From Methylorubrum thiocyanatum (GTDB lineage: Bacteria; Pseudomonadota; Alphaproteobacteria; Rhizobiales; Beijerinckiaceae): a stretch of 64,000 nt of DNA. The stretch is from contig JACJIB010000002.1 of NCBI GenBank assembly GCA_014138645.1, forward strand, positions 1 through 64,000, in the 5' to 3' direction. The stretch's first letter is position 1. Every line of letters begins with the position of its first letter. Shown here piece by piece: positions 17,777 to 27,608 of this stretch. The notes beneath the pieces are model-generated. The model saw only the letters and a program-made list of their open reading frames with translations, was not told the origin of the DNA and did no database searches. Made by a program: the position numbers and the translations under genes.

Positions 17777-18676
17777 GTGGCTAGCCTCGCCGCCAGGATG
17801 CTGGCCCGAGTCCTGTGGCTCTCGGGCCGCCGCCGGTTCTTCGCGAGCGCGGAGCTCGATCCGGAACGGATCGTTGCCGAGCGCGGGGGCGCGGCGCGTC
17901 CCACCCGCGCCATTCGACGGCGCTTGGACGTCACCTGGGCGATGCGCGAAGGCTGTGAGGTTTACATCGTGGCCCCGCGCGGACGGCCTTCGGAGGCGAC
18001 CGTTCTCTACCTACACGGCGGCGCCTACATTCATCCGATCTCAGTGCATCACTGGCGCTTCATCGCTCGCATGGTCGAGCGGACCGGCGCCCGCTTCGTC
18101 GTGCCGTTCTACCCGCTGGCGCCGGGCTACGATGGCGAAGCGGCGGGGTGCTTCGTCCTCGGCCTCTACCGCGAACTGCTGGAGCGGCACGGTCCCTCCG
18201 CGATGTTCGTCATGGGGGACTCGGCCGGCGGCGGGCTCGCGCTCTCGCTCGCCATGCAGGCGACGGCCGCGGGGCTGCCGCGGGGGGCGGGGCTGGTGCT
18301 GCTCTCGCCCTGGCTCGACGTGACGGCGTCCGATCCGGGGCAGGCCAGGATCGAGCGGGACGACGTGATGCTGATGCGGCCGGGCATCCGCACGGCGGGC
18401 CTCTGGTACGCAGGGGCGTTGCCGCCGACCGACCCCCGCATCAGCCCGCTCTTCGGCCGTCTCGCCGGCCTTCCGCCGATCCTGATGTTCTGCGGCACCC
18501 ACGACATCCTGGTCACGGATGCCCGCCGCCTCACGGAGCGGGCGCGGCGGGAGGGCGTGCCGCTCGTCTACGAGGAGGCGCCCGGCCTCATGCACGTCTA
18601 TGCCATCCTGCCCCTGCCCGAGGGACGGGCGGCGCAGGTGCGGATCGCCCGCTTCCTGCAGGAGCCCGCCGCGTGA
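17777..18676 (+). CDS. Alpha/beta hydrolase, HSL-type esterase
   Basis: A 299-residue hydrolase of the hormone-sensitive-lipase (alpha/beta hydrolase fold-3) family. It has the oxyanion-hole motif HGGAYIHP, the nucleophile elbow GDSAGGGLALSLAM with catalytic Ser, Asp in THDILVTDARRL and His in GLMHVYAI, completing the triad. The substrate is probably a short acyl ester. The start is GTG at 17777; an in-frame ATG seven codons later (MLARVLWLSG) is equally possible. It lies 44 bases downstream of the DUF4126 gene and converges on the cupin gene ending at 18681. Confidence 0.85.
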   Translation: MASLAARMLARVLWLSGRRRFFASAELDPERIVAERGGAARPTRAIRRRLDVTWAMREGCEVYIVAPRGRPSEATVLYLHGGAYIHPISVHHWRFIARMVERTGARFVVPFYPLAPGYDGEAAGCFVLGLYRELLERHGPSAMFVMGDSAGGGLALSLAMQATAAGLPRGAGLVLLSPWLDVTASDPGQARIERDDVMLMRPGIRTAGLWYAGALPPTDPRISPLFGRLAGLPPILMFCGTHDILVTDARRLTERARREGVPLVYEEAPGLMHVYAILPLPEGRAAQVRIARFLQEPAA

Positions 18677-18680
18677 CGCC

Positions 18681-19214
18681 TTACGGCTGCCGGTGGATCG
18701 GGTCGATCCAGTAGACGGTCTCCGGCCGCTCGGCCGCCTCGACATCGGGCAGGTTGACCACCACCGCCTCGTTGTCGGAGCGCACCAGCACGCAGTGCAG
18801 GGGCGCGTCGGTCGAAGCGTTGATCTCCTGATGCGGCACGTAGGGCGGCACGAAGATGAAGTCGCCCGGACCCGCCTCGGCCACGTATTCGAGGCGCTCG
18901 CCCCAGCGCATCCGGGCGCGGCCTGAGACGATGTAGATCACGCTCTCCAGCGCGCCGTGGTGGTGCACGCCGGTCTTGGCATCGGGCTCGATCGCCACCG
19001 TGCCGGCCCAGATCTTCTGGGCGCCGACGCGGGCGGCGTTGACCGCGGCCTGCCGGAACATGCCGGGGGTCTGGGCAGTGTTGGGGTCGAGCCGGTCGCC
19101 GGGGATCACCCGCACGCCGTCATGCTTCCAGCGCGCGGCCGCGGCGCCGTCAGGCCTGTCGTCGTGATCGTGGGGCTCGGGGTGATGGGTATGGCCGTCG
19201 CCGATATCGTGCAT
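18681..19214 (-). CDS. Cupin protein, last gene of organosulfur arm
   Basis: A 177-residue cytoplasmic cupin. The N-terminus is very rich in His and Asp (MHDIGDGHTHHPEPHDHDDR), suggesting metal binding. The cupin core has GVHHHGALESVIYIVSGRAR (H-H-H...E ligands) and VPPYVPHQEINAS for the second motif. It starts 26 bases after the end of the binding-protein gene and so is likely the last gene of the minus-strand operon. A role as metal-dependent oxygenase or isomerase on the imported substrate is possible but not shown. Confidence 0.75.
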   Translation of the reverse strand: MHDIGDGHTHHPEPHDHDDRPDGAAAARWKHDGVRVIPGDRLDPNTAQTPGMFRQAAVNAARVGAQKIWAGTVAIEPDAKTGVHHHGALESVIYIVSGRARMRWGERLEYVAEAGPGDFIFVPPYVPHQEINASTDAPLHCVLVRSDNEAVVVNLPDVEAAERPETVYWIDPIHRQP

Positions 19215-19239
19215 CGAATACTCACTCCACGCAGGCGCA

Positions 19240-20181
19240 TCATCGCACGGCGGCGAGCGCTTCGGAAAATCCGGGATCGACGATCGCCTCGGCGCGCGGG
19301 GCCCGCGACACCGGAATCAGGCCGGCGCGGACGTAGAGATCGATGATCCGCTGCTCGTCGGCGATCACCGCGGCATCGATCGGCACGGTGCGGTACTGGG
19401 CGCGACCGAACCAGCGCAGCGGGACCGTCTCCGGCAGGCCGATCAATCGCGACCATGCGGCGGCATAGGGCGCGGGGTCCTTCAGCGCCCAGGCCCGGGC
19501 CTTCGCGAGGCGGGCGGCGTAATCGGCGAGCAACGCCCGTTTGGTCTTCAGGGCCGCCTCGCTCGCCACCGCGTAGCTCAGGCCGGGCGTGATACCGTTG
19601 CCGTCGCGCAGTACCCGCACGAGGCCTGCCAGTTCGGCGGCCGAGGTGTAGGGCTCCCAGGTCGACCATGCATCGACCGAGCCCGAGGCGAGGGCAAGCT
19701 TCGCATCGGCCGGCGGCAGGAAGGTGAACCGCACACTGTCCGCGGGCAGGCCCGCCTCTTCGAGGGCGGCGAGCACGACCTGATGGCCGATCGAGCCGCG
19801 ATTGGTGGCGATCCGCTTACCCTGGAGATCCGGAACGGTGCGGATCCCCGAATCGGGTCGGACGAGAATGGCGAGCCCGTCCTGCCGGTTGCGGAAGGCG
19901 AGGAACGCCTTGACCGGCACGCCGGCCGCGGCGGCGAAGGTGAAGGGCGCGTCCCCGACCCCGCCCGCGTCGATGACGCCGGCATTCAGCGCCTCCAGCA
20001 GCGGCGCGGCGGCCGGGAACTCGCTCCATTCGAGCCGGTAGGTCAGGCCGTCGAGCACGCCCGCGGCCTCCATCAGGGCGCGGGCATTGCCGCGCTGGTC
20101 GCCGACGCGCAGGGTCTCCTCGGCCCGGGCCGGCGCGAGGGCGAGCAGCGCCAGGGAGAGAACGGTAAGCAGGCGGCGCAT
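19240..20181 (-). CDS. Periplasmic sulfonate/nitrate-type binding protein
   Basis: A 313-residue ABC-transporter substrate-binding protein with a Sec signal peptide (MRRLLTVLSLALLALAPARA). LRVGDQRGNARALMEAAGVL, YRLEWSEFPAAAPLLEALNA and DAGGVGDAPFTFAAAAGV match the SsuA family that binds aliphatic sulfonates and related anions. KRIATNRGSIGHQVVLAALE and VDAWSTWEPYTSAAE are further family signatures. The ATG overlaps the stop of the preceding monooxygenase gene by one base, indicating translational coupling. No permease or ATPase is on this arm; those are on the divergent plus-strand arm. Confidence 0.85.
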   Translation of the reverse strand: MRRLLTVLSLALLALAPARAEETLRVGDQRGNARALMEAAGVLDGLTYRLEWSEFPAAAPLLEALNAGVIDAGGVGDAPFTFAAAAGVPVKAFLAFRNRQDGLAILVRPDSGIRTVPDLQGKRIATNRGSIGHQVVLAALEEAGLPADSVRFTFLPPADAKLALASGSVDAWSTWEPYTSAAELAGLVRVLRDGNGITPGLSYAVASEAALKTKRALLADYAARLAKARAWALKDPAPYAAAWSRLIGLPETVPLRWFGRAQYRTVPIDAAVIADEQRIIDLYVRAGLIPVSRAPRAEAIVDPGFSEALAAVR

Positions 20182-21278
20182 CAGGCGGCCTCCGCCGTGC
20201 CGTTGCGGCGGGCGACCAGCGTCTTGAAGGCCGGGAGCAGCGCGCGCCCATACGCGATCGCGTCCTCCAGCGGGTCGAAGCCGCGGATCAGGAAGGTGCG
20301 CACGCCGAGATCGTAATAGTCGAGCAGCGCGTCGGCGACCTGCTCGGGCGTGCCGACCAGCGCCGTCGAGTTGCCGGCCGCCCCGGTCTCGGCGGCGATC
20401 GCCGTGTAGAGGCGCTTGTCGAGGCGCGGCCCCGCAGCCGCGGCGGCGAGAAGCCGGCGCGAGCCCTCGTTCTGCGGCGTCGCCGCCGGGGCGAGCCCCT
20501 GGGCCGCGCGCAGGCGCCGCGTCCGCGCGAGGATGTCGTCCGCCCGCGCCCAGGCCCGCTCCTCCGTCTCGGCGAGGATCGGCCGCAGGGAGAGGCTGAA
20601 CCGGGGTGCCCGTCCGAGGGGAGCCGCCGCGGCGCGCACCCGGCCGATCAGTTCGCGCACCTGTCCTATCGTCTCGCCCCAGAGCGCGTAGATGTCGGCG
20701 TGCCGGCCCGCCACCGCCAGGGCCGCCGGCGAGGCGCCGCCGAAATAGACGGGGATCGTGCCCACCGGCTTCACCTCGGAGAAGCCGCCCTCGATCCGGT
20801 AATGGGCGCCCGCATAATCGAAGGGCGTGTTCGCGGTCCAGGAGAGGCGAAGGAGGTCGAGGAACTCGCCGGTGCGGGCGTAGCGCTCGTCCTTAGTCAG
20901 GTGGTCGCCGTCGCGGGCAAGGTCGCGGTCGTCGCCGCCGCTGATGGCATGGATCGCGACGCGTCCCCCGGTGAGCTGGTCGAGGGTCGCGAACTGGCGC
21001 GCGGCGATGGTCGGCGCGGTGAAGCCGGTGCGGTGGGCGATCATCAGCCCGATCCGCTCGGTGACCGAAGCGATCTGGGTCGCGATCAGCAGGGGATCGG
21101 GCGTGGTGGAATAGGCGGCGACGAGCACCCGGTCGAACCCGCCCCATTCGTGCGCCTGGGCCAGCAGGCGGAGGTAGCCGCGGTCGATCACCGGTCCGCG
21201 CGCGGCGTGGATCTCGGAGACCTCGCGCGGGGCGACGAAGCCGATGAACTCGATCGCCTCGGGGGGCAGCAGGCTCAT
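20181..21278 (-). CDS. LLM-class FMNH2-dependent monooxygenase (SsuD-like)
   Basis: A 365-residue flavin-dependent oxidoreductase of the luciferase-like (LLM) class. Features seen are DRVLVAAYSTTPDPLLIATQ, LMIAHRTGFTAPTIAARQFA, LDQLTGGRVAIHAISGGDD and YAGAHYRIEGGFSEVKP, arranged as in alkanesulfonate monooxygenase SsuD. Such enzymes use reduced FMN and oxygen to cleave the C-S bond, releasing sulfite and an aldehyde. The flavin would come from a separate reductase, which is not in this window. The gene lies between the acyl-CoA-dehydrogenase-like gene (15-base gap) and the binding-protein gene (one-base overlap). The exact substrate is not predictable. Confidence 0.85.
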   Translation of the reverse strand: MSLLPPEAIEFIGFVAPREVSEIHAARGPVIDRGYLRLLAQAHEWGGFDRVLVAAYSTTPDPLLIATQIASVTERIGLMIAHRTGFTAPTIAARQFATLDQLTGGRVAIHAISGGDDRDLARDGDHLTKDERYARTGEFLDLLRLSWTANTPFDYAGAHYRIEGGFSEVKPVGTIPVYFGGASPAALAVAGRHADIYALWGETIGQVRELIGRVRAAAAPLGRAPRFSLSLRPILAETEERAWARADDILARTRRLRAAQGLAPAATPQNEGSRRLLAAAAAGPRLDKRLYTAIAAETGAAGNSTALVGTPEQVADALLDYYDLGVRTFLIRGFDPLEDAIAYGRALLPAFKTLVARRNGTAEAA

Positions 21279-21293
21279 GCTGGTTCCTCTTCC

Positions 21294-22445
21294 TCAAGCG
21301 CCGAGGGCGGCGCGGCCGGCGGCGCTGCGCACCGCGTCGCCCTGCGGCCAATGGATGCGGGCGCAGAGAACGTCGCGCAGATGCCGTTCCAGCGGGTTTT
21401 TCCGCGACAGGGCGGCGTTGCCGACCAGTTCGGAGACCCGCTGAACCGCCTGGATCGCGTTCTCAGTGACGGTGAGCTTGACGAAGCCCGCCTCCTGCGG
21501 GGCGGGCGGGCGGCCGGTATCGGTCTCGGCGGCGAGGCTCGCCACGAGCCGGGCATTGACCGAGAACAGCCGCTCGTTCTCGCCGACCGCCTCGTGGAAA
21601 CGCGGCAGGCTCGCCAGCGGCGCACCGAGGCTGCCGGGCGCACGGGTGTTGAGGAAGTGCACGAACCACGCCTGCGCCGCCCGCGCGACCCCGTCGTAGA
21701 GCGCGGCGAGCAGGGTGCAGCTCCAGGCCTGCTGCAGCGGGTCGGGCCGGCGCCAGCCCTCCGGCGGCCGCAGATCGACGGCGTGGTCGCCGGGCACCGC
21801 GACATCCTCGAACACCACGTCGTGGCTGCCCGAGGCGCGCAGGCCGAGATGATCCCAGCTCTCCTCGATGCGCAGGCCCGGCGCGTCGAACGGGACGAGC
21901 CAGTTGCCGACCCGCGGCTCCGGCTCGTCGGTACGGGCGAAGACGAGGCCGTAGGCGAGGCCGGGCGCGCCGGTGGAATAGATTTTCCGGCCGGTGATGC
22001 GCCAGCCGGCGCCGTCGCGATGGGCGATCGTCGCCGGCAGGCCGCCGCGGGCGGGGGTGCCGAGATCCGGCTCGACCCGCAGGGCGTTGATCAGGGCGCC
22101 GCGCGCCACCGCCTCGCGCCCGACCGCGTCGGCGAGCGGCCGTGGCCAGGGCGTGCCCTCCCGGTGGATCAGGCCGTGCTGGAGCAGCGTCATCGCCAGG
22201 ACGAGGGCGGCGGCCGGATCGCCCGCTCCGATCGCCCCCACGGTCTGCGCCGCCCGCGCCAGTCCGGCCCCTCCGCCGCCGAGCCGCCGCGGTACGGTGA
22301 GGGCGAGAAGGCCGGCCTCGTGCAGCGCGGCGATGTGACGGTGCGGGAAGGCGCCGGTGCGGTCGTTCTCCGCCGCACCCGCGGCCAAGCGCTCGCCGAG
22401 GATCCGGACGGTATCGGGAGGCGGGACGGCGACGGTCATCGACAC
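21294..22445 (-). CDS. Acyl-CoA dehydrogenase-like flavoprotein (DszC/SfnB type)
   Basis: A 383-residue protein of the acyl-CoA dehydrogenase fold: LGERLAAGAAENDRTGAFPH, LTVPRRLGGGGAGLARAA, GWRITGRKIYSTGAPGLAYG and WDHLGLRASGSHDVVFEDVA. The C-terminal helices (LTVTENAIQAVQRVSELVGN) carry the usual flavin-contact region. In sulfur-assimilation loci such proteins (SfnB, DszC relatives) act as FMN- or FAD-dependent monooxygenases or desulfurisation enzymes rather than true acyl-CoA dehydrogenases. It is first in the minus-strand operon; its start is 525 bases from the divergent Tat-binding-protein start, so the shared gap likely has the promoters. Confidence 0.8.
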   Translation of the reverse strand: MSMTVAVPPPDTVRILGERLAAGAAENDRTGAFPHRHIAALHEAGLLALTVPRRLGGGGAGLARAAQTVGAIGAGDPAAALVLAMTLLQHGLIHREGTPWPRPLADAVGREAVARGALINALRVEPDLGTPARGGLPATIAHRDGAGWRITGRKIYSTGAPGLAYGLVFARTDEPEPRVGNWLVPFDAPGLRIEESWDHLGLRASGSHDVVFEDVAVPGDHAVDLRPPEGWRRPDPLQQAWSCTLLAALYDGVARAAQAWFVHFLNTRAPGSLGAPLASLPRFHEAVGENERLFSVNARLVASLAAETDTGRPPAPQEAGFVKLTVTENAIQAVQRVSELVGNAALSRKNPLERHLRDVLCARIHWPQGDAVRSAAGRAALGA

Positions 22446-22969
22446 TTCGGTGAGAGCGGGAGCGAGACGGGCGGCCTGGGCCGCACCAGGGGTTCGAAGA
22501 ACAGGCCGCCATGGTCGGCGCTCGGCACCGGCCGGTCAACGAAACGTGTTTCCAAAGATGCTTGGATCGGAAGGATGTTCTGCCCGCGATCCTCAGGGTT
22601 CGAGAACATCTCACTCGAGATGGCGGTCGATACAAGAAGCATCCGCTTGTCGATGGAGGTCGCGCGAAAGAGTTCCAACGTCGATCCTGCGGGCGATCAT
22701 TTGTGCCGACATCCGTCGGCGGAAGTTCGTACGGGCAAAAATATCCCCGGCACAGCCGGATCGATGGAATGTTTTGGGCCGATCGCCATAATATTGGAAA
22801 TAGACTTCGATTGACAGCACGGCTTTCGGCTCTGAACATTCAGCGTGCCGGCCGCTCGAAGAGCCGTTCCCCATCGCGATGTGCGACGCCGCCCCGGCCC
22901 ATGGCCGAGCGATTTCGCGCGTCCCTGTCCGTGCCCCCGCCGCGTCCCGCGCGGCCCTCGGAGACGACC
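22446..22969. promoter_or_regulatory. Divergent intergenic region of organosulfur locus
   Basis: About 525 bases between the two divergent arms, more AT-rich than the flanking genes, especially 22,500-22,820. It must contain promoters for both operons and probably an operator for a sulfur or substrate regulator, but I cannot single out a site. Open frames such as a minus-strand one of 80 codons (22436-22678) overlap the flanking gene and are not supported. Confidence 0.5.
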
Positions 22970-24058
22970 ATGACCGACGCCCCCCCGCGCCCCGGCCTCC
23001 TGCCGTCGCGCCGGTTCCTGCTGCGCGCCGGCGCCGCGGCGGCGGCCCTGCCCTTCGGGCTCGGGGTGAGCGGCAGCCGCGCCTGGGGGCCCGGACCATC
23101 CCAGCCGTTCGATCCCGGCCCGCTCTGCCGCCCGGCCGCTGCGGACGGTGCGGCCACGGGCCCGCTGAAGCCGATCAAGCTGGCCTGGAACGCCACCGCG
23201 ATCTGCACCGCCGCCGCGCCGCTGGCCAAGGAGCGGGGCATCTTCGCCGCCCACGGCCTCGATGTGGAATTCGTCAATTTCGGCGGCTCGACCGAGGCGC
23301 TGCTGGAGGCGATCGCCACGGGCAAGGCCGATGCCGGCATCGGCATGGCCCTGCGATGGCTCAAGCCCCTCGAACAGGGCTTCGACGTCAAGATCACCGC
23401 CGGCCTGCACGGCGGCTGCCTGCGGCTGCTCGGGGCGAAGGCGGCCGGCATCACCGAGGTCGCGGCGCTCAAGGGCAAGACCATCGCCATCAGCGATCAT
23501 GCGAGCCCGGCCAAGAACTTCTTCGGCCTGCTGCTCGCCAAGGCCGGCATCGACCCGGAGAACGGCGTCGAGTGGCGTCCCTACCCGGCCGATCTCCTCA
23601 ACCTCGCGGTCGAGAAGGGCGAGGCGCAGGCCCTCGCCGATGCCGACCCGCGCACCTGGATCTGGCGCAAGGACGAGCGCTTCGCCGAGGTCGCCACCAA
23701 CCTGTCGGGCGAATATGCCGACCGCACCTGCTGCGTGGTCGCCGTGCGCGGCAGCCTGATCCGGGGCGACCGCGCCGCCGCCGCCGCGCTGACCCGCGCC
23801 GTGCTGGAGGCGGGGCACCGGGTCCACGAGAATCCGGAGGACGCGGCCCGGATCTTTTCCGGCTATGGCGGCAAGGGCTCGATCGAGGATCTCGCCGCGA
23901 TGCTGAAGAGCCAGCACCACGGCGACCGCCCGGTCGGTACCGACCTGAAGCGGCAACTCGTTCTCTACGGCGACGAGCTGAAGCAGGTGAACGTCCTCAA
24001 GCGCACGACCGACACGGCGAAGTTCGCCGAGCGCGTCTATGCCGATGTGCTGAGCTGA
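22970..24058 (+). CDS. Tat-exported ABC substrate-binding protein
   Basis: A 362-residue binding protein. The N-terminus SRRFLLRAGAAAAALPFGLG is a twin-arginine signal peptide, so it is likely exported folded. The mature domain shows IKLAWNATAICTAAAPLAKE, FVNFGGSTEALLEAIATGKA and KTIAISDHASPAKNFFGLLL, typical of nitrate/sulfonate/taurine-type (NMT1/SsuA-like) proteins. GAGACG before the ATG at 22970 is a plausible ribosome binding site; an in-frame upstream ATG at 22901 would extend it by 23 codons and is less likely. Permease and ATPase genes follow 7 bases and then with overlap, so it forms the binding component. Confidence 0.85.
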   Translation: MTDAPPRPGLLPSRRFLLRAGAAAAALPFGLGVSGSRAWGPGPSQPFDPGPLCRPAAADGAATGPLKPIKLAWNATAICTAAAPLAKERGIFAAHGLDVEFVNFGGSTEALLEAIATGKADAGIGMALRWLKPLEQGFDVKITAGLHGGCLRLLGAKAAGITEVAALKGKTIAISDHASPAKNFFGLLLAKAGIDPENGVEWRPYPADLLNLAVEKGEAQALADADPRTWIWRKDERFAEVATNLSGEYADRTCCVVAVRGSLIRGDRAAAAALTRAVLEAGHRVHENPEDAARIFSGYGGKGSIEDLAAMLKSQHHGDRPVGTDLKRQLVLYGDELKQVNVLKRTTDTAKFAERVYADVLS

Positions 24059-24065
24059 GGGCGCG

Positions 24066-25067
24066 ATGGCCGGTCTCACCGCTCTCGCGAGCGCTCCCCC
24101 GCACGCCGCTGCCCGCCGGCTCCCGCGCCCGCCCCTGCGCGGACCCGCCGCCGCGGCCGCATGGCTCCTCCTGGCCGGTGCGACCTATGCCCTGCCGGAA
24201 GACGGCGACTTCCCCTACACGGCCGCCTTCGCCGCCGGCGCCCTCGGCCTTGGGCTGGCGCTGCCGCCGGCCTCGGCCTTTTCCGGCCATCTCGGCCGGG
24301 CCGGTGCCGCGCTGGCGCACTGGACGCCCTGGCTGACGCTCGCGGCCCTCGCCCTCCTCGCCTGGGAGCTGGTCACCGCGAAGTTTGCGCTCCTGCCGAT
24401 GCCGTTCTTCCCGCCGCCCCAGGCGATCCTGGAGGTGTTCTGGGAGGATTGGCCGAAGCTCGGCGGCAGCATCCTGGCCTCGCTGAAGCTCCTGGCCGGG
24501 GGCTACCTCATCGGTGCCGGGCTCGGCTTCGGTCTGGGCGTCGCCATCGGCTGGTCGAAGGCGGTCGGCTACTGGGCCCATCCGGTGCTGCGCTTCGTCG
24601 GCCCGCTGCCGGCGACCGCGTGGTTGCCGCTCGCCTTCTTCGTCTTCCCCTCCTCGTGGTCGGCGAGCACCTTCCTCATCGCGCTTGCCACCGGCTTTCC
24701 CGTCACGGTGCTGACCTGGTCGGGCGTGGCGGGCGTCAACAAGGCCTATTTCGACGTGGCGCGGACGCTCGGGGCCTCGCCGGGCTTCCTCATCCTGCGG
24801 GTCGCGGTCCCGGCGGCGCTGCCGCACGTCTTCGTCGGGCTGTTCATGGGGCTCGGCGGCTCCTTCGCGGTGCTGGTCGTGGCCGAGATGCTCGGCGTGA
24901 AGTCCGGCCTCGGCTGGTACCTGCAATGGGCGCAAGGATGGGCCGCCTACGCCAACATGTACGCGGCCCTGATCGTGATGGCGCTGATGTGCTCCGGGCT
25001 GATCACCCTGCTGTTCCGTCTGCGCGACCGGGTGCTTTCCTGGCAGAAGGGGCTGGTCCAATGGTAG
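24066..25067 (+). CDS. ABC transporter permease (SsuC/TauC-like)
   Basis: A 333-residue integral membrane protein with an N-terminal extension of two extra hydrophobic segments, then the binding-protein-dependent permease core. The EAA-like loop is FDVARTLGASPGFLILRVAV followed by PAALPHVFVGL, where the ATPase docks. It resembles SsuC/TauC permeases for sulfonates and related anions. It starts 7 bases after the binding-protein stop, and its last codons overlap the ATPase start by 7 bases (ATGGTAG), evidence of translational coupling. Confidence 0.85.
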   Translation: MAGLTALASAPPHAAARRLPRPPLRGPAAAAAWLLLAGATYALPEDGDFPYTAAFAAGALGLGLALPPASAFSGHLGRAGAALAHWTPWLTLAALALLAWELVTAKFALLPMPFFPPPQAILEVFWEDWPKLGGSILASLKLLAGGYLIGAGLGFGLGVAIGWSKAVGYWAHPVLRFVGPLPATAWLPLAFFVFPSSWSASTFLIALATGFPVTVLTWSGVAGVNKAYFDVARTLGASPGFLILRVAVPAALPHVFVGLFMGLGGSFAVLVVAEMLGVKSGLGWYLQWAQGWAAYANMYAALIVMALMCSGLITLLFRLRDRVLSWQKGLVQW

Positions 25068-25858
25068 CCGCGACCCTCGAACGCCCCGCCGCGACACCGC
25101 CGCGAACGGCCGGGTCTCGCCTCTCGGTGGAGGCCGTTTCCCACGCCTTCGACATCCGCGGCGCCGCCCTGCCGGTGCTCGACCGGCTCTCCCTCGACGT
25201 GGCGCCGGGGGATTTCGTGGCCCTGCTCGGCCCCTCCGGATGCGGCAAGTCCACCCTGCTGCGCCTCGTCGCCGGGCTGGAGCCGCCGGATGCCGGCCGC
25301 ATCACCGTCGACGGGACCCGGGTGACCGGTCCCGACCCGTCCCGGCTCCTCGTGTTCCAGGATCCGACGCTCTATCCCTGGCGCACCGTGCGCGGGAACG
25401 TGGCCCTGGGACTGGAGGCCCGCGGCGTCCGCGGGGAACGCACGGCCCGGGCCGACGCGGCGCTCCGGCTCGTCGGCCTCGAAGGCTTCGCCGACGTGTT
25501 CCCGCACCAGCTCTCCGGCGGCATGGCCCAGCGCGCGGCCTTGGCGCGTGCGCTGGTGAATGAGCCGCGCCTGCTCCTCCTCGACGAACCGCTGGGCAAG
25601 CTCGACGCCCTGACCCGCCTCGCCCTTCAGGCCGAGATCCTGCGGCTGTGGCAGGAGACGCGCTTCACCGCGCTCCTCGTCACGCACGACGTGGAGGAGG
25701 CGCTGGTGCTGGCCCGGCGGGTCATCGTGCTCTCCGACCGCCCGGCCGCGATCCGGGCCGACATCGGCGTCGAGCGTCCCTATCCGCGCCACCGCGACGA
25801 TCCCGAGTTGATCCGCCTGCGCCGCGAGATCCTGGGGATTCTCGGTCAGCCGACCTGA
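25061..25858 (+). CDS. ABC transporter ATP-binding protein (SsuB/TauB-like)
   Basis: A 265-residue ATPase with Walker A GPSGCGKST, Q-loop VFQDPTLYPW, signature LSGGMAQRAALARAL, Walker B LLLLDEPLG and switch His in VTHDVEEALVL. These place it with nitrate/sulfonate/taurine transporters. It is the last gene of the plus-strand arm and is followed 36 bases later by a strong bidirectional terminator. Longer in-frame starts inside the permease gene are rejected because the ABC fold and coupled ATG begin at 25061. Confidence 0.9.
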   Translation: MVAATLERPAATPPRTAGSRLSVEAVSHAFDIRGAALPVLDRLSLDVAPGDFVALLGPSGCGKSTLLRLVAGLEPPDAGRITVDGTRVTGPDPSRLLVFQDPTLYPWRTVRGNVALGLEARGVRGERTARADAALRLVGLEGFADVFPHQLSGGMAQRAALARALVNEPRLLLLDEPLGKLDALTRLALQAEILRLWQETRFTALLVTHDVEEALVLARRVIVLSDRPAAIRADIGVERPYPRHRDDPELIRLRREILGILGQPT

Positions 25859-25894
25859 GGGACGGCCGGCATCCCGACGGTCTGGGCTCAACAT

Positions 25895-25927
25895 GAAAAA
25901 AGGGCCGGCATGACGCCGGCCCTTTTC
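25895..25927. terminator. Bidirectional intrinsic terminator
   Basis: A stem of aaaagggccggc (25898-25909) with gccggccctttt (25915-25926) has a five-base loop. Plus-strand transcripts of the ABC operon end in CTTTT; minus-strand transcripts from tuf end in a run of six T residues. The convergent gene pair around it fits this use. Confidence 0.85.
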
Positions 25928-25986
25928 CGTTCTGCGCTTCGAGGCAGGCGCACGAGCCAGGCCCGTGCACCCAATCCCAAAAAAGA

Positions 25987-27177
<1,191 letters not shown>

Positions 27178-27310
27178 CGTGCAATCCTACCGCGGGACCG
27201 GCCGCAGCCGGGCGTAAAGGCGCGGTCCGCTTAGAGGCTTGCGCGGCGATGATCAAGCGGCAGGTTTGCCGGGCGAGAGAATTGCCGCGATCGACGTCTC
27301 CGGCAAAGGC

Positions 27311-27586
27311 TCAGGCTGGGCCCTCGCCGACCGGTTCGTAGAGCCGCTGCGCCTCCGGCGCGCCGCCGCGGCGCTCGCCGAGATCGAGCACCCGCACCAG
27401 CATCGTGCCGTGGGGAGCGGCGACGGTGAGGACGTCGCCGCAATGGACCGCCTTGGCCGGCGCATCGGCACGGGTGCCGTTCACGCGGACATGACCGTCG
27501 GTGACGAGACGGGCCGCCATCGAGCGGGTCCGGGCGAAGCGCGCGAACCACAGCCACTTGTCGAGGCGCTGGCGGCCCTCGCTCAT
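27311..27586 (-). CDS. S4-domain RNA-binding protein (Hsp15-like)
   Basis: A 91-residue protein beginning MSEGRQRLDKWLWFARFART, the hallmark of bacterial Hsp15/HslR-type S4 proteins, then VTDGHVRVNGTRADAPAKAV and GDVLTVAAPHGTMLVRVLDL completing the S4 fold. Hsp15 binds the free 50S subunit carrying peptidyl-tRNA and helps rescue it. It lies 22 bases downstream of the Suv3-like helicase gene, a conserved alphaproteobacterial pair, so both are likely co-transcribed. Confidence 0.85.
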   Translation of the reverse strand: MSEGRQRLDKWLWFARFARTRSMAARLVTDGHVRVNGTRADAPAKAVHCGDVLTVAAPHGTMLVRVLDLGERRGGAPEAQRLYEPVGEGPA

Positions 27587-27608
27587 TCCGCGCTCGGGCG
27601 AAGCGCTC

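Noticed and set aside
22436..22678. 80-residue minus-strand frame in the organosulfur intergenic region
   Set aside because: It overlaps the start of the acyl-CoA-dehydrogenase-like gene and lacks a ribosome binding site; a real leader cannot be excluded but is unsupported.
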